Positions 58,871-64,000 of a DNA stretch of 64,000 nucleotides are shown here, one piece after another. The stretch comes from Streptomyces sp. SLBN-118. Lineage in GTDB: Bacteria > Actinomycetota > Actinomycetes > Streptomycetales > Streptomycetaceae. The notes beneath the pieces were generated by a model that was not told where the DNA came from, searched no databases, and was given only the letters and a program-made list of their open reading frames with translations. Made by a program: the position numbers and the translations under genes. How positions within the stretch are numbered: position 1 is the first letter of the stretch; each line of letters starts with the position of its first letter. The stretch spans positions 3,348,001 to 3,412,000 of the forward strand of contig NZ_VFNP01000002.1 in assembly GCF_006715635.1 (NCBI RefSeq), read 5' to 3'.

Positions 58871-59319
58871 CAGAACAGTCCGAGCGCGCTGTCGAGGGAC
58901 CAGGTCTGCCAGGACATGGCGAAGAGGGCGACGAACGATATGAGTGCCATCATGGCGTTCTGCCCCTGTTCGGCCCAGTCGTGGATCATCAGGACCAGAT
59001 AGATCAGGTTGAGGAGCAGTCCGCCGAGGAGGGCGATCGGGGTGAGGAAGCCGACGATCAGTCCGAGACCGAGGGCGAGTTCGGCGTAGACGACGATGTA
59101 CGCCATGGCCCTGGGGCGCGGCTGGACCACCTTCTCGAAGCCGTTCTTCACCACGGGCCATCTGTGCCTGCCCGCGACGTCGGCGGCCCAGGAAATGCCG
59201 GTGCCGCGCTCGAACCAGCCCTTCTTGTCCTTGTGGCGCCAGCTCTCCAGCCACCACAGGCCGAGACCGATGCGGAGTACGGCCAGCCATTCGGCGCCGG
59301 CGAGCCAGACGGTCTCCAT
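58870..59319 (-). CDS. DoxX-family membrane protein
   Basis: 149 residues with four helices: EWLAVLRIGLGLWWLESWRH, AYIVVYAELALGLGLIVGFL, TPIALLGGLLLNLIYLVLMI and MALISFVALFAMSWQTWSLD. The first helix and the GLGLxxG..LTPIALLGG loop are typical of DoxX/TQO-like quinone-associated proteins. Promoter carries operator site 9; coupled to the DUF35 gene. Might feed electrons from an oxidation step to the membrane (inference). Confidence 0.85.
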   Translation of the reverse strand: METVWLAGAEWLAVLRIGLGLWWLESWRHKDKKGWFERGTGISWAADVAGRHRWPVVKNGFEKVVQPRPRAMAYIVVYAELALGLGLIVGFLTPIALLGGLLLNLIYLVLMIHDWAEQGQNAMMALISFVALFAMSWQTWSLDSALGLF

Positions 59320-59342
59320 CCCGGACTCCCTCTCTCTTAATT

Positions 59343-59357
59343 CTGACGGTACGTCAG
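59343..59357. promoter_or_regulatory. palindromic operator, site 9
   Basis: CTGACGGTACGTCAG, a perfect palindrome 24 nt upstream of the doxX start and about 114 nt upstream of the divergent monooxygenase start. Confidence 0.75.
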
Positions 59358-59470
59358 TTCAGCGGATGCGAAGGCATGTGCGCAAGAGGTGTGCGGGCGT
59401 GATCAATTCGCAACCAATTCCCGTCTTGACTGAGACCCATCGAGTAATCACGCGATTACGCTCACGGTTC

Positions 59471-60622
59471 ATGGCCGACGAAAAGGACATCACGCTCACC
59501 AATGACCGGCCCGTGTACGTGATCGGCGCCGGCCCGGGTGGTCTCGCGGCAGCCGCGGCACTTCGGGAGCGGGGCGTACGAGCGGTGGTGCTGGAGAAGT
59601 CCGAGTCCGTGGGCGCGTCCTGGCGCAGGCATTACGACCGGCTGCACCTGCACACCACCCGGCGGCTCTCCGGGCTGCCCGGGCTCGCGATGCCGCGGCA
59701 GTTCGGCCGCTGGGTCTCCCGCGACAACGTGATCCGCTACCTGGAGAAGTACGCGGAGTTCCACGAGCTGGAGATCGTCACGGGCGTCGAGGTCTCCCGT
59801 ATCGAGCAGCCCGGCGCCGACTGGCTGCTCCACGCCACCGGCGGCCGGCAGCTGACCGGCCGGGCCGTCGTGGTCGCCACGGGCTTCAACCACACCCCGA
59901 GGCTGCCGGACTGGCCGGGCCACGAGGCGTACACCGGTGAACTGCTGCACGCGGGCGAGTACCGCAACGCAGCGCCCTACGCGGGCAAGGACGTGCTGGT
60001 CGTCGGCATCGGCAACACGGGCGCGGAGATAGCCGTCGACCTGGTGGAGGGCGGGGCCGCCAAGGTCCGCATCGCCGTACGGACGATCCCGCACATCGTC
60101 CGCCGCTCGACCGCGGGCTGGCCCGCCCAGCGCACCGGCATCCTGGTCCGCCGGCTGCCGGTCCGCCTCGTGGACCGGGCGGGCGACATCATGCGCCGCA
60201 TCGCTGTTCCCGACCTCGCCGAACAGGGCCTGCCACGCCCGGACACGGGCCTGTACTCCCGCGTCAAGGAAGGCGCGATCCCGGTCCAGGACGTGGGCCT
60301 GATCGACGCGGTACTCACCGGCAAGGTCGAACCGGTCGCGGCGCTGGACTCCTTCGACGCCGGCAAGGCGGTCCTCGCGGACGGCACCCGGATCTCCCCG
60401 GACACGGTGATCGCGGCGACGGGCTACCGCCGGGCCCTGGAGGGCATGGTCGGCCACCTCGGTGTACTGGACGAACGGGGACGGCCGGTGGTGCACGGGG
60501 GAAGGTCGCCCGAGACGGCACCGGGGCTGTACTTCACGGGGTTCACGAACCCGATCAGCGGGATGTTCCGGGAGCTGGCGATCGACGCGCGGCGGATCGC
60601 GCGGGCGGTGGCGGCGGGCTGA
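59471..60622 (+). CDS. FAD-dependent NAD(P)/FMO-type monooxygenase
   Basis: 383 residues from the ATG at 59471. GxGxxG for FAD (VYVIGAGPGGLAAAAALRER), FMO-like SVGASWRRHYDRLHLHTTRR, second Rossmann motif (VLVVGIGNTGAEIAVDLVEG) for NADPH, and ATG-type ends (VVVATGFNHTPRLPDWPGHE, VIAATGYRRAL). Similar in plan to YUC-like and Baeyer-Villiger monooxygenases; the BVMO fingerprint FxGxxxHxxxW is not clear. Divergent from doxX; probably oxygenates an early substrate of the regulon. Confidence 0.88.
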   Translation: MADEKDITLTNDRPVYVIGAGPGGLAAAAALRERGVRAVVLEKSESVGASWRRHYDRLHLHTTRRLSGLPGLAMPRQFGRWVSRDNVIRYLEKYAEFHELEIVTGVEVSRIEQPGADWLLHATGGRQLTGRAVVVATGFNHTPRLPDWPGHEAYTGELLHAGEYRNAAPYAGKDVLVVGIGNTGAEIAVDLVEGGAAKVRIAVRTIPHIVRRSTAGWPAQRTGILVRRLPVRLVDRAGDIMRRIAVPDLAEQGLPRPDTGLYSRVKEGAIPVQDVGLIDAVLTGKVEPVAALDSFDAGKAVLADGTRISPDTVIAATGYRRALEGMVGHLGVLDERGRPVVHGGRSPETAPGLYFTGFTNPISGMFRELAIDARRIARAVAAG

Positions 60623-60753
60623 CCCCGTACCGGCGCGCACACTCAAATCCGCCCGCCTGAGGGCTCATTTTCAGCCCCTCCGGCGATTGAGGAGGCGCCC
60701 GCAGTTCGGGGCGAGGCTGGGTGGGAACAAAGCACGTACACGCAGGAGTGTTC

Positions 60754-60768
60754 CTGACTGGTCGTCAG
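60754..60768. promoter_or_regulatory. palindromic operator, site 10
   Basis: CTGACTGGTCGTCAG, one mismatch, extended on both sides to CCTGAC...GTCAGG. 29 nt upstream of the CoA ligase start (ATG at 60797). Confidence 0.75.
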
Positions 60769-60777
60769 GTCTGTAAT

Positions 60778-60792
60778 CTGACTATACGTCAG
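60778..60792. promoter_or_regulatory. palindromic operator, site 11
   Basis: CTGACTATACGTCAG, one mismatch; centred 24 nt from site 10 and ending 4 nt before the ATG at 60797. It therefore covers the start region, which favours leaderless initiation or the downstream ATG at 60827. Confidence 0.75.
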
Positions 60793-60796
60793 TTAA

Positions 60797-63058
60797 ATGG
60801 CCAACGAGCAGGAGCGGGGCACAGCGATGCTTGGATCAACTCACGGCACCCTCACCTCCGACCTCCGCGCACGTGTGGTGGCCTGCGGGGAACAGCCCCG
60901 CAACGCCGTCCATGACACGGCCGCGGTCACCGCCGTCGACGGTGATCTGGATGTCAGCGGTCGGCCCTTGTACTCGGCCGTGCCCGATCTGGACCGTTTC
61001 TTCCGGCCTGCTTCCGTCGCCGTCGTCGGGGCGTCCGACGACGGCGGGCGGCCCAACACCGGTATCACCCGGCAGCTCGTCGACTGGGCCGAGCGCGTCG
61101 GGGCACGGCTGTATCCCGTGCATCGCTCCCGGGAGAGCGTCTTCGGACTGCGCTGTGTCCCCTCCGTCGCCGAGTTGCCCGAGCAGGTCGATCTCGCCGT
61201 GCTGCTGGTCGGCGATCCGCTGCCGGTCATCGAGGAACTGGCCGAGGCCAAGGTCAAGTTCGCCGTCGCCTTCGCATCCGGCTATGCCGAGACCGGCCAG
61301 GAGGGTGCGACGGCGCAGGCCCGGCTGGCGGCAGCGGTGGAGCGGTCGGGGCTGCGGCTGCTCGGGCCCAACACCAATCTCAACGCATTCGAGAAGTTCC
61401 GGGAGGACCTTCAGGGGCCGGCCATCGCGCTGATCACGCAGTCGGGGCACCAGGGGCGGCCCGTCTTCGCCCTGCAGGAGCTCGGCGTACGGCTCTCCCA
61501 CTGGGCGCCCACCGGCAACGAGGCCGATCTGGAAACCTCCGACTTCATCTCGTACTTCGCCGAGCGGCCCGAGGTCGGGGCCATCGCCTGCTACGTGGAG
61601 GGCCTCAAGGACGGCCGCTCGTTCCTGCTCGCCGCCGACCGGGCCGCGCGGCGCGGCGTGCCGGTCGTCGCTGTGAAGGTCGGGCGGACCAAGACCGGGG
61701 CGCGGACGGCCGCCTCGCACACCGGCAAGCTGACCGGTGCCGACCAGGTGGTGGACGCGGCCATGCGGCAGTTCGGGGTGATCCGCGTGGACGGGCTCGA
61801 CGAACTCCAGGACACCGCCGCGCTGTTGGCGCGGGCGCGCAGGCCGGTGGCCGACGGTGTCGTCGTCTATTCGATCTCCGGCGGCACAGGCGCGCACTTC
61901 TCGGACCTGGCGACGGCGGCCGGGCTGAAGCTCCCGCAGCTCTCCGCCGGCAAGCAGGCCGAGCTCCACACCTGGATACCGGAGTATCTGAACGTCGCGA
62001 ACCCCGTGGACAACGGCGGGCACCCGGTGGGCGACTGGCGCGGCCGCAAGATCATCGACGCGATACTCGACGACCCGTCGGTCGGGGTGCTGATCTGTCC
62101 CATCACCGGCCCGTTCCCGCCGATGAGCGACAAGCTCGCCCAGGACCTGGCGGACGCGGCGGAGGCCACGGACAAGCTGGTGTGCGTGGTGTGGGGATCG
62201 CCGGTGGGTACGGAGGCGGCGTACCGCGAGACGCTGCTCGGGTCATCGCGCCTCGCCACGTTCCGTACCTTCGGCAACTGCATCACGGCCGTCCGCGCGT
62301 ATCTGGACCACCACCGCTTCACCACCGGCTATCTCTCGCCCTTCGACGAGGCGCCGCGCACCCCCTCCCCCTCCTTCCGCAAGGCGCAGGCGCTGATGCG
62401 CCCGGGCAAGCAGCTGAGCGAGCACGCGGCGAAGTCGCTGCTGCGGGCGTACGGAATCCGCGTGCCGCGCGAACAGCTGGTGACCAGCGCCGCCGCGGCG
62501 GTCCGGGCCGCGGGCCTGGTCGGCTACCCCGTCGTCATGAAGGCGTCCGGGACACAGCTCGCCCACAAGACCGAACTGGGCCTGGTCAAGGTCGGGCTGA
62601 CCTCGGCCAGCCAGGTACGTGACGCCTATCGCGAGCTGACCGACATCGCACGCTACGAGGGCGTGGACCTGGACGGGATCCTGGTCTGCCAGATGGTCGA
62701 GCGGGGCGTCGAGATGGTCGTCGGCGTGACTCAGGACGCACTGTTCGGGCCGACGGTGGCGGTCGGCCTGGGCGGAGTGCTGGTCGAGGTGCTGCACGAC
62801 ACGGCCGTACGCGTCCCGCCCTTCGGCGAGGACCAGGCGCGCGCGATGCTCGGCGAACTGCGCGGGTGCGCGCTGCTGGACGGGGTCAGGGGCGGCCCGC
62901 CGGTGGATGTGGACGCGCTGGTGGAGGTCGTGCTGCGTATCCAGCGGATGGCCCTCGAACTGGGCGACGAGCTCTGCGAGCTGGACATCAATCCCCTGAT
63001 GGTACTGCCGCGCGGTCAGGGCGCCGTGGCACTGGACGCGCTGGCGGTGTGCCGGTGA
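60797..63058 (+). CDS. acetyl-CoA synthetase (ADP-forming)-type CoA ligase
   Basis: 753 residues from 60797; an alternative ATG at 60827 (MLGSTHG) has AGGAG upstream and would give 743. Domains: CoA-binding Rossmann (about 55-145: SVAVVGASDDGGRPNTGITR), succinyl-CoA ligase-like flavodoxin domains (to about 490) with the phospho-His motif (ARTAASHTGKLTGADQVVDA), and C-terminal ATP-grasp (540-745: VGYPVVMKASGTQLAHKTEL). It would make or consume acyl-CoA with ATP/ADP. Coupled to an enoyl-CoA hydratase by a GTGA overlap. Confidence 0.88.
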   Translation: MANEQERGTAMLGSTHGTLTSDLRARVVACGEQPRNAVHDTAAVTAVDGDLDVSGRPLYSAVPDLDRFFRPASVAVVGASDDGGRPNTGITRQLVDWAERVGARLYPVHRSRESVFGLRCVPSVAELPEQVDLAVLLVGDPLPVIEELAEAKVKFAVAFASGYAETGQEGATAQARLAAAVERSGLRLLGPNTNLNAFEKFREDLQGPAIALITQSGHQGRPVFALQELGVRLSHWAPTGNEADLETSDFISYFAERPEVGAIACYVEGLKDGRSFLLAADRAARRGVPVVAVKVGRTKTGARTAASHTGKLTGADQVVDAAMRQFGVIRVDGLDELQDTAALLARARRPVADGVVVYSISGGTGAHFSDLATAAGLKLPQLSAGKQAELHTWIPEYLNVANPVDNGGHPVGDWRGRKIIDAILDDPSVGVLICPITGPFPPMSDKLAQDLADAAEATDKLVCVVWGSPVGTEAAYRETLLGSSRLATFRTFGNCITAVRAYLDHHRFTTGYLSPFDEAPRTPSPSFRKAQALMRPGKQLSEHAAKSLLRAYGIRVPREQLVTSAAAAVRAAGLVGYPVVMKASGTQLAHKTELGLVKVGLTSASQVRDAYRELTDIARYEGVDLDGILVCQMVERGVEMVVGVTQDALFGPTVAVGLGGVLVEVLHDTAVRVPPFGEDQARAMLGELRGCALLDGVRGGPPVDVDALVEVVLRIQRMALELGDELCELDINPLMVLPRGQGAVALDALAVCR

Positions 63059-63846
63059 GCGCCGACGTACTCCACCGCACGGAGGGCGGCGTCTCGTGGA
63101 TCACCCTCAACCGCCCCGAGGCGAAGAACGCCGTCACCTGGGACCAGCGGGAGAGGATCACCGAGCTGCTCGCCGCCGCCTCCGCCGACCCGGAGGTGCG
63201 GGCCGTCGTCATCACCGCGACCGGCACGGGCTTCTGTGCGGGCGCGGATCTGCGCGGCACCCCGCAGACCGCCCGGGAACGGGTCGCCGGGGACGTCGCG
63301 CGGACGATACGCCTGGGGGCGCAGCGACTGATCGGCGCGGTACTGGACTGCGAGAAACCCGTGATCGCCGCGGTGAACGGCACCGCCGCGGGCATCGGCG
63401 CGCATCTGGCCTTCGCCTGCGATCTGGTCCTGGCGGCCGAAACCGCCACGTTCATCGAGGTGTTCGTGCGCCGCGGTCTCGTCCCCGACGGGGGCGGGGC
63501 GTATCTGCTGCCCCGGCTGATCGGACCGCAGCGCGCAAAGGAGCTGATGTTCTTCGGCGACGCGCTCCCGGCGGCCGACGCCGAGCGGCTCGGCCTCGTC
63601 AACCGGGTCGTTGCGGTGGAGGAGTTGAACAAGACCGCGCACGAGTGGGCTCAGCGCCTGGCGGCAGGACCGACGCGCGCGATCGGGCTCGCCAAGCAGC
63701 TGGTGAATTCCTCGCTCGACGTCGACCGGACCGCAGCCTTCGCCGCGGAGGCCGCCGCGCAGGAGATCAACATGACGACGCGGGATGCGAACGAGGGCGT
63801 GGCGAGCTTCGTGGAGCGGCGCACGCCTGAGTACCGGGGGTTCTAG
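63055..63846 (+). CDS. enoyl-CoA hydratase/isomerase family protein, second copy
   Basis: 263 residues from a GTG at 63055 that overlaps the ligase stop. VSWITLNRPEAKNAVTWDQR, VVITATGTGFCAGADLRGTP, VIAAVNGTAAGIGAHLAFAC (oxyanion hole), ATFIEVFVRRGLVPDGGGAY (Asp rather than Glu at the second acid position) and LLPRLIGPQRAKELMFFGDA. A more canonical hydratase than the one at 48070. Last gene of the operon behind operator sites 10 and 11. Confidence 0.92.
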   Translation: MSADVLHRTEGGVSWITLNRPEAKNAVTWDQRERITELLAAASADPEVRAVVITATGTGFCAGADLRGTPQTARERVAGDVARTIRLGAQRLIGAVLDCEKPVIAAVNGTAAGIGAHLAFACDLVLAAETATFIEVFVRRGLVPDGGGAYLLPRLIGPQRAKELMFFGDALPAADAERLGLVNRVVAVEELNKTAHEWAQRLAAGPTRAIGLAKQLVNSSLDVDRTAAFAAEAAAQEINMTTRDANEGVASFVERRTPEYRGF

Positions 63847-64000
63847 GTCGACACTCCCTGGAGCACCGGGGTCGCTGGAGCGTCCTCCCATTCATGGGCA
63901 ACTCACCCCAGCAGGGCCTGAGTTGGGTACTGACCGGTTGCTTTTCTGACATGCCACCGTCATTCTGTACCCGCGAGTAGATCTACTCGTGTAGATCGCT
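63847..64000. other. non-coding right end of the window
   Basis: 154 nt after the last stop. It holds a short repeat near the edge (GAGTAGATCTACTCGTGTAGATC, with GAGTAGATCTACTC a perfect 14-bp palindrome at about 63974-63987). No gene is seen. Confidence 0.5.

Overview
The window reads as a chromosomal segment of a Streptomyces. The DNA is very GC-rich and densely coding. It carries several Streptomyces hallmarks: a fused FO synthase for coenzyme F420, an AfsK/AfsR/AfsS-type regulatory set, a conservon (four-gene GTPase/sensor module plus two cytochromes P450), a BldD-type XRE/DUF397/ATP-binding-protein triad with a TTA codon, and many F420/LLM oxidoreductases. No rRNA, tRNA, CRISPR array, integrase or intact transposase was seen. 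Comparisons with S. coelicolor are from memory, not from a search.

Layout. 1-5.6 kb (minus strand): a partial P-loop NTPase, fbiC, a small membrane protein, a Uma2-type nuclease and a winged-helix protein. 6-14 kb: a type VII-style polymorphic toxin locus (SseB-like protein, WXG-type protein, a 1565-residue RHS/YD-repeat toxin with an ADP-ribosyltransferase-like tip) followed by short overlapping immunity-type genes, orphan toxin tails, a duplicated immunity fragment and frameshifted pseudogenes. 14-18 kb: the ATP-binding/XRE/DUF397 triad, then two decayed copies of a toxin-antitoxin pair around a proline-rich membrane protein. 17.7-24.2 kb: an LLM oxidoreductase, a small secreted or membrane protein, a PucR regulator next to a solute:sodium symporter with a small partner, and a Tat-exported PHP hydrolase.

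24.3-35.3 kb and 44.9-63.9 kb hold one dispersed catabolic regulon: aldehyde dehydrogenase, D-aminoacylase-like hydrolase, three LLM/SDR oxidoreductases, a metal-dependent hydrolase, a FadD3-like CoA ligase, two thiolase-fold lipid-transfer proteins, two DUF35 zinc-ribbon proteins, two enoyl-CoA hydratases, an acyl-CoA dehydrogenase, a DoxX protein, an FAD monooxygenase and an ADP-forming-type CoA ligase. Eleven copies of a 15-bp palindrome (CTGACKNNNCGTCAG and close variants) lie just upstream of its transcription units. That ties the scattered pieces together under one repressor, plausibly of the TetR family; one TetR gene lies within the window at 53.9 kb. The gene content suggests CoA-dependent breakdown of an alicyclic or steroid-like acid, helped by F420 or flavin enzymes.

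Embedded in this regulon are afsR and afsS homologues (35.5-39.0 kb), the conservon (39.2-44.5 kb) and an afsK homologue (50.1-52.5 kb). In S. coelicolor afsK, afsS and afsR are close neighbours, so here about 11 kb separates them. A family of short GTACCTCCC...GGGGGAGG hairpins occurs four times; one copy has broken a pentapeptide-repeat gene. Other relics are a truncated azoreductase next to an HxlR regulator and a truncated DUF3152 metalloprotease.
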